In this document: positions 9,169 through 16,597 of the stretch, one piece after another
Position numbering within the stretch: the first letter of the stretch is position 1
Layout: every line of letters starts with the position of its first letter
NCBI GenBank assembly: GCA_016866215.1
Contig: VGNE01000009.1
Coordinates: forward strand, 1 to 64,000
Direction of reading: 5' to 3'
DNA: 64,000 nucleotides
From: Chloroflexota bacterium
Lineage (GTDB): Bacteria > Chloroflexota > Anaerolineae > Anaerolineales > Villigracilaceae
Notes under the pieces: generated by a model
What the model was told of the DNA's origin: nothing
Database searches by the model: none
What the model saw: the letters and a program-made list of their open reading frames with translations, nothing else
Made by a program: the position numbers and the translations under genes

Positions 9169-9176
9169 ATGTCGGG
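9130..9176. repeat. Two palindromes at the menE stop and following start codon
   Basis: GCGACA/TGTCGC (9130-9135, 9146-9151) is followed by CCCGACAT-AA-ATGTCGGG (9159-9176). The second palindrome contains the menE stop TAA (9166-9168) and the upstream candidate ATG of the next gene (9169). Confidence 0.7.
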
Positions 9177-9186
9177 CTACAAAACC

Positions 9187-9978
9187 ATGACCAAAACCAA
9201 CCCTATTTCACTATCAAACAATCTTCAGGTCGGCGGGAATGACATCCTGCTGATGATGGGACCTTGCTCCATCGAAAGTTACGAGCAGACTTACGCCGTT
9301 GCGAAATCCATGCACGCGCTTGGCTTGCGTGTGATACGCGGCGGCGCATTCAAGCCGCGCACCTCGCCGCACGCTTTTCAAGGATTTGGACTCGAGGGTT
9401 TAAAAATTCTAAGACAAGTTGCCGATGAGTTTGGTTTGCTCGTTATCTCCGAAGCGCTGGGCGTGGAGCAATTGCCGCTCGTCGCCGAATACAGCGACAT
9501 CATCCAAATTGGCAGTCGCAACATGCAGCATTTTCCATTGCTCTGGGCGGCGGGCGAACAACCAAAACCGATTCTGCTCAAACGCGGATTCATGTCCACG
9601 ATTCAGGAATGGCTGGCAGCGGCGGAACACATCACCACGCGCGGCAACCAGAATATCATCCTCTGTGAGCGCGGCATTCGCGGCTTCGATTCATCCACCC
9701 GTAACGTGCTGGATGTGAGCGCCATTGCCCATATCAAAACATCCACTCACTTTCCGATCATTGCCGACCCCAGCCACGCCACAGGCCGCGTTGACCTGGT
9801 TCCAGCGGCCGCTCGCGCCGCCATCGCGGCTGGCGCAGATGGCTTGCTTGTGGAAGTCCACCCGAACCCCGCCGCCGCGCTCTCCGACGGTGATCAGTGC
9901 CTGCCGCTTGAGTCCCTGCCTGCCTTCGTGGATGACATGCGCCGTATCGCCGACGCGATGGGACGTGGGTTAACATAA
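9187..9978 (+). CDS. aroF: 3-deoxy-7-phosphoheptulonate (DAHP) synthase
   Basis: First enzyme of the shikimate pathway, joining phosphoenolpyruvate and erythrose 4-phosphate; chorismate from this pathway feeds MenF. The protein (263 residues from ATG 9187; 269 if the ATG at 9169 in the palindrome is used) has GPCSIES, GGAFKPRTSPHAFQGFG, IGSRNMQ, LKRGFMSTIQEWL, CERGIRGF and IADPSHATGR, the type I-beta (AroA-like, KDO8P-synthase-related) set. No N-terminal ACT or C-terminal chorismate mutase domain is present. Its place between menE and menH suggests that chorismate supply is co-expressed with menaquinone synthesis. Confidence 0.93.
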   Translation: MTKTNPISLSNNLQVGGNDILLMMGPCSIESYEQTYAVAKSMHALGLRVIRGGAFKPRTSPHAFQGFGLEGLKILRQVADEFGLLVISEALGVEQLPLVAEYSDIIQIGSRNMQHFPLLWAAGEQPKPILLKRGFMSTIQEWLAAAEHITTRGNQNIILCERGIRGFDSSTRNVLDVSAIAHIKTSTHFPIIADPSHATGRVDLVPAAARAAIAAGADGLLVEVHPNPAAALSDGDQCLPLESLPAFVDDMRRIADAMGRGLT

Positions 9979-9986
9979 ACTCAATA

Positions 9987-10796
9987 ATGGCGCAATCTTT
10001 CATTTCTCTCGGCAATCCCAAAAATCCCCCGCTCGTTTTATTGCACGGATTTCTCGGAAGCGGAAAAAGCTGGCTCAACATCGCGCACTCCTTTAGTGAA
10101 AATTATTTTTGTATTATGCCCGACCTGCCCGGTCACGGCGATAATACCCAAATAGATATTACTGCCCCGCTCAATTTTGATATTTTGACTGAATGGCTGT
10201 CACACCTGCTGGATCAAATTCCCGTTTCTGAAATTCATCTCGTTGGATATTCACTCGGCGGACGCACCGCCCTTTATTTTGCCTGCCGTTACCCAAAGCG
10301 GATTCTCACGCTGACACTTGAATCAGCCAGCCCCGGCATCGTAGATAAATCTGAGCGTGCTCGCAGGCTTGCAGAAGATACAGCCCGCACCGAATCCATT
10401 ATGAAAGATGGCATGTCCGCGTTTGTTGAAAAATGGTATCGAATGCCGCTCTTTGCCAGTCTTAGTACTCACCCCCAAAAAATATCCGCAATCAAGGAAT
10501 CGGCAAAATCCAACCGCCCCGATTGGATGGCAAAAGTAATTCGCGAACTCAGCCCAGGTACACAGCAACCGCTCTGGAATTCTTTGTCAACCCTTTCTTT
10601 TCCTGTTCTATTAATCACTGGGGAGAAAGATGAAAAATATGCACACGTGGTTCGCAAAATGGCGGAACATATTTCAAACTGCAGTCATGTTATCGTTCAA
10701 GAAGCAGGGCATAATGTCCATGCGGAGCAAACCAAAGAATACATTTCTTTGGTACAAAAATTTCTTCAAATCAAAAGCAGTCCTTTGGTCGAGTAG
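9987..10796 (+). CDS. menH: MenH-like alpha/beta hydrolase (SHCHC synthase)
   Basis: Alpha/beta hydrolase of 269 residues. It shows LLHGFLGSGKSW (oxyanion region), the nucleophile elbow GYSLGGRTALYFA, an Asp in LLITGEKDEKY and the catalytic His in EAGHNVHAEQ. The context of menF, D, B and E directly upstream makes it the 2-succinyl-6-hydroxy-2,4-cyclohexadiene-1-carboxylate synthase. ATG 9987 lies 8 bases after the DAHP synthase stop. The stop codon TAG (10794-10796) is the end of the left arm of a dispersed palindrome. Confidence 0.88.
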   Translation: MAQSFISLGNPKNPPLVLLHGFLGSGKSWLNIAHSFSENYFCIMPDLPGHGDNTQIDITAPLNFDILTEWLSHLLDQIPVSEIHLVGYSLGGRTALYFACRYPKRILTLTLESASPGIVDKSERARRLAEDTARTESIMKDGMSAFVEKWYRMPLFASLSTHPQKISAIKESAKSNRPDWMAKVIRELSPGTQQPLWNSLSTLSFPVLLITGEKDEKYAHVVRKMAEHISNCSHVIVQEAGHNVHAEQTKEYISLVQKFLQIKSSPLVE

Positions 10797-10833
10797 GGTT
10801 AGGCGATCTCGATACACCCAGGGCTACTCGACC
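10787..10833. repeat. Dispersed palindrome, copy A (GGTCGAGTAG...CTACTCGACC)
   Basis: Perfect 10-bp arms (10787-10796 and 10824-10833) with TCTCGATAC between. The same words in the same order (TCTCGATACGCCC...GGGCTACTCGACCACC) recur at 31200-31248. The left arm supplies the menH stop; the element lies between convergent menH and menA. Confidence 0.8.
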
Positions 10834-10839
10834 ACCGTA

Positions 10840-11733
10840 TCATCTTGAAAAAATCATTCCCACCAAAAACAGGACGCTAAAAACAAACGCGATCTGGCCT
10901 GTCCCTGCGAGCGCGGCATTAAGCGGACGTCCATCCTGTGTGAAGACTGCGCGCAAAGTTTTCCACGCCAACGGAATAGACAGCCATGTCAACATTGAAA
11001 ACACAGGAATGATATTTGTCAGGACCAAAACAGGCACAATGAGATAAGCGCTCACGAGGCACAATACATATTCAATGCGCGCGCCGCGCGCACCCAGTTT
11101 AACGGCCAGCGTATGCTTTCCCGCTTTGCGGTCATTTTCAAGATCACGTAAATTATTCACAACCAAAATTGCAGTGACGATCAATCCCACGGGCACAGAC
11201 ATCCACCATGCGGCAGCACTGACCGAGCCGGCTTGCACATAATACGTGCCAGTCACTGCGGCGAGCCCGAAGAAGATAAAGACGAACACATCCCCAAGCC
11301 CATAATAACCGAGCGGAAACGGCCCGCCTGTGTATGCAATTGCTGAAATGATCGCGGCGATCCCAATGAGAATGATCGGCCATCCGCCCAGCCACGTGAG
11401 ATACAACCCAAGCAGAGCGGCCAACGCAAACACAACTGCCATTCCAATCTTAACTTGCGATGGCGAAAGCAAGCCGGCCTGAGTCACGCGCGTGGGGCCG
11501 AGTCGTTCGGGCGTATCTGTGCCACGCTCAAAATCAAAAACATCGTTCGCAAGATTACTGCCAATTTGCAAAAGCAGCGCGGCGAATAAACAAACCAGCG
11601 CCGCATCCACGCGGAAAAATCCATCACGCCACGCGAGCGCACTTCCTACTACCACACCTGCCGCGGCGGCAGGCAATGTCCGCGGGCGGATCGCCAATCC
11701 CCAGGCTTGCCAGTTGATCGTTTGTTCGGTCAA
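10840..11733 (-). CDS. menA: 1,4-dihydroxy-2-naphthoate polyprenyltransferase MenA
   Basis: UbiA-family membrane enzyme that prenylates DHNA to demethylmenaquinone. I place the start at TTG 11733, with GGAGA (11741-11745) upstream; the open frame to 11775 runs into a palindromic repeat. The 297-residue protein has both Asp-rich motifs, NDVFDFERGTDTPERLGPTR and NNLRDLENDRKAGKHT, which bind the prenyl diphosphate through magnesium, and about eight or nine hydrophobic helices. It is convergent with menH and divergent from menG. Confidence 0.93.
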   Translation of the reverse strand: MTEQTINWQAWGLAIRPRTLPAAAAGVVVGSALAWRDGFFRVDAALVCLFAALLLQIGSNLANDVFDFERGTDTPERLGPTRVTQAGLLSPSQVKIGMAVVFALAALLGLYLTWLGGWPIILIGIAAIISAIAYTGGPFPLGYYGLGDVFVFIFFGLAAVTGTYYVQAGSVSAAAWWMSVPVGLIVTAILVVNNLRDLENDRKAGKHTLAVKLGARGARIEYVLCLVSAYLIVPVLVLTNIIPVFSMLTWLSIPLAWKTLRAVFTQDGRPLNAALAGTGQIAFVFSVLFLVGMIFSR

Positions 11734-11755
11734 GGTTTTATCTCCAATTTTTTTT

Positions 11756-11802
11756 CGTCCTGAGCGGAGCCGCACGCTCTTTGTGCGGCGTAGTCGAAGG
11801 AC
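11756..11802. repeat. REP-like palindrome between menA and menG
   Basis: Outer arms GTCCT (11757-11761) and AGGAC (11798-11802), inner perfect stem GCCGCAC (11769-11775) with GTGCGGC (11783-11789). The words CCTGAGCG and GTCGAAGG also appear in the elements at 13090-13170 and 56707-56726. Confidence 0.75.
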
Positions 11803-11821
11803 AATGCGGCGCAGTATAACT

Positions 11822-11827
11822 TATAAT
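11822..11827 (+). promoter_or_regulatory. Candidate -10 box of menG
   Basis: TATAAT, 27 bases upstream of the menG ATG. No clear -35 is seen, because the upstream bases belong to the palindrome. Confidence 0.45.
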
Positions 11828-11854
11828 TGCGCGAGTTTTCAACAAGGAGCAATC

Positions 11855-12547
11855 ATGACACAACTCACCGGACAGGAACGCGCAACATACGTTCAAAATA
11901 TGTTCACGCGCATTGCAAAGCGCTACGATTTAATGAATCGACTCATGACAGGCGGGCAGGACATCCGCTGGAGGAAACAGGTGATTCAACTTGCGCGACT
12001 CAAGGACAACGCCTCATTACTTGACCTCGGAACGGGCACCGGCGATTTGGCACGCGAGGCCGTTTTACAGTTTCCCCAAGCCAAAGTGACCGCCGCAGAC
12101 TTCACACTCGAAATGATGCGTGTGGGTCAGAAAATCAGCCCGCTCAACTTTTCCGCCGCAGACGCACTCCGCCTGCCCTTCAACGACTCGTCTTTTGATG
12201 CAGTCATTTCCGGCTTTCTGATGCGCAACTTAATTGACTTGCAAAAGGGAATCGAGGAACAATTCCGCGTGCTAATAGAAGGCGGACGCATTGTCATTCT
12301 CGACACCACACGCCCGAAGAAAAATATCCTCTCGCCGTTTATCTGGCTCCACATGCACTTCATCATCCCCGCTCTCGGCGGATTGCTGACAGGCGTCAGT
12401 GAAGCCTATCGCTACCTGCCTGAGACCACCGAGGGATTCGTCACCGCCGAAGACATGGCAAAACGCATGACTTCTACGGGATTTAAGAAAGTAAACTTCA
12501 AACAATTAATGTTTGGCACAATCGCCATTCACTGGGGAGAAAAATAA
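11855..12547 (+). CDS. menG: Demethylmenaquinone methyltransferase MenG/UbiE
   Basis: SAM-dependent C-methylation of demethylmenaquinone, the last step of the pathway. Start set at ATG 11855, with AAGGAG at 11844-11849; the longer frame crosses menA on the other strand. The 230-residue protein has RYDLMNRLMTGGQDIRWRK, SAM motif I LLDLGTGTGDLA, DALRLPFNDSSFD and the UbiE signature GFLMRNL. The next gene begins two bases after its stop. Confidence 0.94.
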   Translation: MTQLTGQERATYVQNMFTRIAKRYDLMNRLMTGGQDIRWRKQVIQLARLKDNASLLDLGTGTGDLAREAVLQFPQAKVTAADFTLEMMRVGQKISPLNFSAADALRLPFNDSSFDAVISGFLMRNLIDLQKGIEEQFRVLIEGGRIVILDTTRPKKNILSPFIWLHMHFIIPALGGLLTGVSEAYRYLPETTEGFVTAEDMAKRMTSTGFKKVNFKQLMFGTIAIHWGEK

Positions 12548-12549
12548 AC

Positions 12550-13029
12550 ATGACACACCCGACCAAACAACCCAACTCAAAAATGTGCTTTATCTGCGGA
12601 ATGGAAAATCCAATTGGTTTGCATTTGCATATTCATGAAGTGGAACCAGGCGTTGTTGAAACGAAATACCTCGCGCCCGAACATTTTCAAGGGTATCCCG
12701 GCGTTTTGCACGGCGGTATTGTGGCAGCGATTATTGATGAAATATCCGGGCGTGCGCACATGGGCAGTGACCCGATGAATCCACGCTTTATGTTCACGGG
12801 CAAACTCGAAGTGAAATATCGGAAGAATGTGCCCATTGGCAAGATGCTGAAAATCATTGGCAAAGCTGGTAAGAGCAAACGAAATATCGCCGAAGCGTGG
12901 GCGGGAATTTATGACGCGGAGACAAACGAATTGCTCGCGGAAGGCACAGCCATGCACATTGACATTGCGCAAGACCAGTTTGATATAAGCAGGTTGGATG
13001 AATTGGGTTGGAAAGTTTATCCTGAATAA
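12550..13029 (+). CDS. PaaI/MenI-type hotdog thioesterase
   Basis: Single hotdog domain of 159 residues. It has an N-terminal CFICGMENPIGLHL motif, common in this thioesterase group, and the catalytic segment LHGGIVAAIIDEISG with the acidic residue of PaaI-like enzymes. It lies two bases after menG and is followed by a strong terminator. DHNA-CoA needs a hotdog thioesterase (MenI) for hydrolysis and none is otherwise seen in the cluster, so MenI function is a reasonable inference. Other acyl-CoA substrates cannot be excluded. Confidence 0.8.
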   Translation: MTHPTKQPNSKMCFICGMENPIGLHLHIHEVEPGVVETKYLAPEHFQGYPGVLHGGIVAAIIDEISGRAHMGSDPMNPRFMFTGKLEVKYRKNVPIGKMLKIIGKAGKSKRNIAEAWAGIYDAETNELLAEGTAMHIDIAQDQFDISRLDELGWKVYPE

Positions 13030-13062
13030 AAAAGAGGACGGGTTCTCGCCGCCCTCTTTTTT
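13027..13062 (+). terminator. Intrinsic terminator after the menG-thioesterase pair
   Basis: AAAAAAGAGG and CCTCTTTTTT form the outer stem and CGG/CCG the inner one, across a single A-C mismatch. The T-run on the plus strand ends the transcript. Confidence 0.8.
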
Positions 13063-13071
13063 ATTATTTAT

Positions 13072-13190
13072 AACTCACCTTAAGCAGTGTCGTTCTGAGC
13101 GAAGCGAAGAATCTCTAAGATTATCGTAGAGACCCTTCGCTGTCGCTCAGGGTGACACGCCTGAAGGAGTTAAAGTGCGTAAGGTGAGTT
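13072..13190. repeat. 119-bp inverted-repeat element (MITE-like)
   Basis: Outer arms AACTCACCTTA (13072-13082) and TAAGGTGAGTT (13180-13190) are perfectly complementary. Inside lies a second stem, GTCGTTCTGAGCG paired with CGCTCAGGGTGAC, and GAATCTCT with AGAGACCC. There is no open frame. The size and nested termini look like a non-autonomous element sitting between two convergent genes. Confidence 0.7.
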
Positions 13191-13204
13191 TGTAAATTTC
13201 AACC

Positions 13205-14527
13205 TCATGCAACGGTCACCTTCTCGTCGTCAAACAAAACCTCTGCTTCCTGCTCAGGCAATGGTTTGGGCAATCTCATTGCACGCACTACCAGGTCTGT
13301 GATCGCAGTGATCTTTACATTCAAGTTGTAATGTTCGTTGATGTCGCCGATCTGTAAGCGGCAATTCTCACATGCTGCCACAACCACGCGCGCACCCGTC
13401 TTTTGGATCTGATCCGCTTTGGGCTTGCCTGCCGCGATTCGACGATCTGCATATTCGGCGAGGGCAACCAGCCCACCGCCGCCGCCACAGCACAATGCTT
13501 CAGCTTTATTGGGGGTCATCTCGCGGAAGTCGCTGACCACATTCTTCAAAACATAGCGTGGCTCTTCGATCAATCCGCCGTTGCGGGCAAGGTTGCACGA
13601 GTCGTGATATGTCACGGCTTCGGGAATCGCAGTCGGGTCAACTTTGATTTTGCCATCTTGAATATACTCAGCCAGCACTTCGATCAATGAGCGCACCTTG
13701 AAATTAAATTCGCCCGCGAACCAGTTCGGCACATCCCAACGATAGGATGCGTACGCATGTCCGCACTCAGCGATGACGATCTCTTTCACACCCAAACGAT
13801 TGGCTTCATCCACGATGCGCTTTGCAACCTGTTTGGCGCGGTTCACGTCCGCGAGAAATACGCCATAGTTCGAGGCTTCAAAAATGGACAGCGTCCAATC
13901 TTCCTTTGCCGCGTTGAACACAACCGCAGGCGGCAGGATGGTATGCGCGCCCGCGAGCGGCACATACAAAATCTTTGCGCCCTGTTTTTCAACGGGAATG
14001 GTCGCGGTCGGGTCGCCTGTAATGTCGCGCAGTTGTTCTTCCATTTCCTTGATCTGCTCAAGGAACATCTCTTTATAAAACGAAGGATCTTTACCTTTTT
14101 CAATTGCCGCATCTGCAAGCATGACCAAAATTTCAGGCGCAGTCCCCGAAGCAGTCGCCATGGCGCGGATGGCGCGCATCATCAGGGGTGTATCCACGCC
14201 CAGTGGACAATTCACCGTGCAGCGTCGGCAAAGCGTGCATTGGCTGAATGCGATCTCGGTTAAATTCGCCAGCATCGGTTCATCGAGTTGTTTGGCACCG
14301 GTCCACACGGGGAACAAGCGGCTCAACATATCGTGTTCATGGCGATAAACACTACGCAGTTGCTCAGCGCGATACGCGGGGATATGTTCCACTTTCGGTT
14401 CGGCGCGATAGTAATGGCAAGCCTCGGCGCACAGCCCACAGCGCGCGCAGGCTTCGAGCGCGGTCTCCAGCGGCTGGTTGAGCTGCGCTTCCAAAGTCTT
14501 CAGGGCGATTTGAATGGTCTCAGTCAT
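13205..14527 (-). CDS. HdrD/DsrK-like iron-sulfur oxidoreductase with CCG domains
   Basis: The 440-residue protein has two ferredoxin-type 4Fe-4S sites, C27-C30-C33-C37 (CARCGLCAEACHY) and C97-C100-C103-C107 (CTLCRRCTVNCPLG). Two CCG-type cysteine regions follow, YHDSCNLARNGG...LCCGGGGGL and ACENCRLQIGD. This is the plan of HdrD, DsrK and glycolate oxidase GlpC/GlcF, which act on disulfide or similar substrates at a noncubane cluster. The adjacent NarI/DsrM-like membrane gene, TusA and DsrE point to a menaquinone-linked thiol/disulfide or sulfur-carrier reaction. That substrate is inference. Confidence 0.85.
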   Translation of the reverse strand: MTETIQIALKTLEAQLNQPLETALEACARCGLCAEACHYYRAEPKVEHIPAYRAEQLRSVYRHEHDMLSRLFPVWTGAKQLDEPMLANLTEIAFSQCTLCRRCTVNCPLGVDTPLMMRAIRAMATASGTAPEILVMLADAAIEKGKDPSFYKEMFLEQIKEMEEQLRDITGDPTATIPVEKQGAKILYVPLAGAHTILPPAVVFNAAKEDWTLSIFEASNYGVFLADVNRAKQVAKRIVDEANRLGVKEIVIAECGHAYASYRWDVPNWFAGEFNFKVRSLIEVLAEYIQDGKIKVDPTAIPEAVTYHDSCNLARNGGLIEEPRYVLKNVVSDFREMTPNKAEALCCGGGGGLVALAEYADRRIAAGKPKADQIQKTGARVVVAACENCRLQIGDINEHYNLNVKITAITDLVVRAMRLPKPLPEQEAEVLFDDEKVTVA

Positions 14528-14536
14528 GGTATACCT

Positions 14537-15172
14537 CTATTTCACAACTTCGGGATGTGGAAACACGGCGCGGCGTCCGAAGAATTTTCCGAAAAACGCG
14601 CGTGAGAAGAAGAAATACAAACAGTGACGGATCTTGCCAAGCGGAATGTAAGCGAGCGTGATCGCGGACAAAATATAAAACGGGATCAACACTCCTGCAT
14701 TCCATAACGCGAGGGCTGCTGCTGCCATCCAAATTGTCATCAACCAGACGGCGAAATGATCGTCGGGCAGGCTTAATCCGCGCAGGTTATGCTCCACAAT
14801 ACGCAGAATGCCTCCTGCTGCGCCGAGAAAAGCCCCGAGGGTCAGCACCCAGATCAACATCGAGGAAAGAAGCGAGGGTAACATCCCCCAAAATGGACTG
14901 ATAAGCAACGCGCCCAATGCGGTGAAAATCCCAACGTGGAATCCGATCCCGCGTAAATATGCAATGGCGTGAATACGAGTGGATTCTTTTGCCCAGGGCA
15001 TCATGCCTGTTGTGAAAGCATAGGCAATGCCATGCGAAATATTGCCCTTGATGGGAGATTTATCCGCAGGAAGCGCGCGGGTTTTAGTCTCAGCATAGCG
15101 AATGGTTATTCCGTAGACGCCAGCCAAAAGTCCCGCGAGAGCGAGGAGCTGGGAAAGTATGAGGAGGGTCAT
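14537..15172 (-). CDS. NarI/DsrM-like membrane cytochrome b subunit
   Basis: Start set at ATG 15172 with AAGGA upstream; the longer frame overlaps tusA. The 211-residue protein has about five membrane helices, histidines in GFHVGIFTAL and GKIRHCLYFFFSRAFFG placed as heme ligands are in NarI/DsrM proteins, and a cytoplasmic end. Only 9 bases separate it from the HdrD-like gene, so the two probably form a membrane complex that exchanges electrons with menaquinone. Heme number and direction of electron flow cannot be read from sequence. Confidence 0.78.
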   Translation of the reverse strand: MTLLILSQLLALAGLLAGVYGITIRYAETKTRALPADKSPIKGNISHGIAYAFTTGMMPWAKESTRIHAIAYLRGIGFHVGIFTALGALLISPFWGMLPSLLSSMLIWVLTLGAFLGAAGGILRIVEHNLRGLSLPDDHFAVWLMTIWMAAAALALWNAGVLIPFYILSAITLAYIPLGKIRHCLYFFFSRAFFGKFFGRRAVFPHPEVVK

Positions 15173-15237
15173 AGTCTTGTCCTTTGGTAAAAAAGTAGGC
15201 ATGTAAACAAGTGAAACGTGTGTACCTGTGTATCTTT

Positions 15238-15474
15238 CTATTTCAATCTCTTGACCACAAAGCGAAAGTCCTTCTCTCGCTTTTCGAGCGCCATGAGTTC
15301 GTGGCCTGTGGAACGCGTCCATGCGGGGATGTCGGCCATCACGCCCGCGTCGGTGGCGACGGCTTCGATCATTTCGCCAACCTGCACCCGTTTGATGGCT
15401 TGGGCGAGTTTTACGATAGGCATCGGACAGAGTAAACCTTTGAAATCCAGGGCGAGCGCAATATTTTCAGACAT
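15238..15474 (-). CDS. tusA: TusA-family sulfur carrier protein
   Basis: Start set at ATG 15474 with AAAGGAG upstream. The 78-residue protein has the TusA/SirA fold and its sulfur-carrying cysteine in GLLCPMPIVKLAQAIK, then GEMIEAVATDAGVMADIPAW, a standard pattern. Partner proteins around it (DsrE-like, HdrD-like, membrane subunit) indicate a role in sulfur transfer to or from the redox complex rather than in tRNA thiolation. Confidence 0.9.
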   Translation of the reverse strand: MSENIALALDFKGLLCPMPIVKLAQAIKRVQVGEMIEAVATDAGVMADIPAWTRSTGHELMALEKREKDFRFVVKRLK

Positions 15475-15490
15475 TTGTATCTCCTTTGGG

Positions 15491-15973
15491 TTAGATAAAG
15501 AATTGAATACTTGATTCGGATGCGTGCTCAAGCATGGTGGCAACACCGACAGGTTCGGCAGCTTCGGGGATAAAATGGTCGCGCGTAATTTCCATCACAT
15601 CCATGCTCATCTGGCACGGTAACATCTGAACGCCGAGGTCAATTGCGGCCTGGCGCAATTCAGGCAATTGCGTAACACCTTTTTGCTTCATCATCAGTTT
15701 GAACATCCAACGTCCCATGCCGCCCATATTGAGTCTGGATGGGCCAATTGCATTCAAACCGCCGCGGTTCATCACACCGAGCATCTTCCCAAACAAGCCT
15801 TTGCCCGTGAACACGCCATCTCTTTGAATGGCTTTCAATCCCCAGAACGTGAAGAACATGACAACTTCCATGCCCGCCGCAGCCGCGCCTGTGGCGATGA
15901 TGTACGAAGCCATCACTTTATCCAAATCCCCGCTGAGAACAACCAACGTAAGTTTATTCTTTCTTTCTGCCAT
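15491..15973 (-). CDS. DsrE/DsrF-like protein (DsrE2 type)
   Basis: Start set at ATG 15973 with GGAGG upstream. The 160-residue protein begins KLTLVVLSGDLDKVMASYIIATGAAAAG, the DsrE-fold start, and contains VVMFFTFWGLKAIQR and the conserved Cys in MLPCQMSMDVM. Family knowledge: DsrE2 proteins carry persulfide sulfur and are often encoded with TusA and Hdr-like genes. It is 16 bases upstream of tusA in the same operon. Confidence 0.85.
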   Translation of the reverse strand: MAERKNKLTLVVLSGDLDKVMASYIIATGAAAAGMEVVMFFTFWGLKAIQRDGVFTGKGLFGKMLGVMNRGGLNAIGPSRLNMGGMGRWMFKLMMKQKGVTQLPELRQAAIDLGVQMLPCQMSMDVMEITRDHFIPEAAEPVGVATMLEHASESSIQFFI

Positions 15974-16010
15974 TTTGGGCCTCCATGAAAAGTATTCGCG
16001 CTTTTGCGCG

Positions 16011-16343
16011 TTATGCAAATGCTTCCACCAACTCCGCACGTTTCGCCAGCATGTCTCGCATGGCAGCGCGTAAAAGATCAAGAGCCTGGACCAAGCGTTT
16101 ATCGCCGAGGCTGTAAACGATCACTGTGCCCCGTCGTTCGTTCGTCACCATGCCGCGCTCGCGCAATACCTTCAAATGACGCGAGACCAGCGGCTGTGGC
16201 ATGTTCAGCTCATTGCACAGTTCGGTCACATTGCGCGAACCCTGCGAAAGCGCGTACAGGAGCATGATTCGGTTTGGGTCTGCAAGACCCGCACAGATCT
16301 CCGCGTGTAATTGATTGATTTCAACTTCGAGCGACGTATTCAT
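16011..16343 (-). CDS. ArsR/SmtB-family regulator
   Basis: Start chosen at ATG 16343, with GGAAGG at the right distance; an in-frame ATG at 16352 directly abuts that site. The 110-residue winged-helix protein has ADPNRIMLLYALSQGSRNVTELCNELNMPQPLVSRHLKVLRERGMVTNERRG with normal ArsR spacing. It has Cys in ELCNEL and EICAGL and no clear metal-binding ELCVCDL motif, so a persulfide or redox sensor of the BigR/SqrR kind is possible. It is first in the sulfur-module operon. Confidence 0.88.
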   Translation of the reverse strand: MNTSLEVEINQLHAEICAGLADPNRIMLLYALSQGSRNVTELCNELNMPQPLVSRHLKVLRERGMVTNERRGTVIVYSLGDKRLVQALDLLRAAMRDMLAKRAELVEAFA

Positions 16344-16363
16344 ATTGCACATCCTTCCATCAA

Positions 16364-16383
16364 ATATACATATATTCGTATGA
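16364..16383 (-). promoter_or_regulatory. AT-rich inverted repeat upstream of the ArsR gene
   Basis: ATAC-ATATATTC-GTAT lies about 20-40 bases before the arsR-type start and overlaps the likely promoter. AT-rich inverted repeats are the usual ArsR-family operators. The match is short, so this is tentative. Confidence 0.35.
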
Positions 16384-16546
16384 ACTTGTGAAGATTATAA
16401 CTATCAGTCTCCCTAGCTTCCAGTATCAATTATCATTAATAAAGCATGACGTATGTAACAAGACTTAACCAACCCAATTTACAGATTATTCTTCCACACT
16501 GAGCGGAGGCACCCCTTGCACGCAGGCGTAGCATAGGTTCAACAAA

Positions 16547-16577
16547 TTGTAATCAACGGATTCAAGCCATGTATAAT
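16547..16577 (+). promoter_or_regulatory. Candidate promoter of the FAD-subunit gene
   Basis: TTGTAA (16547-16552) and TATAAT (16572-16577) with a 19-base spacer, upstream of AAGGAG and ATG 16598. Confidence 0.5.
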
Positions 16578-16597
16578 AGAAACATCAAGGAGATGAC

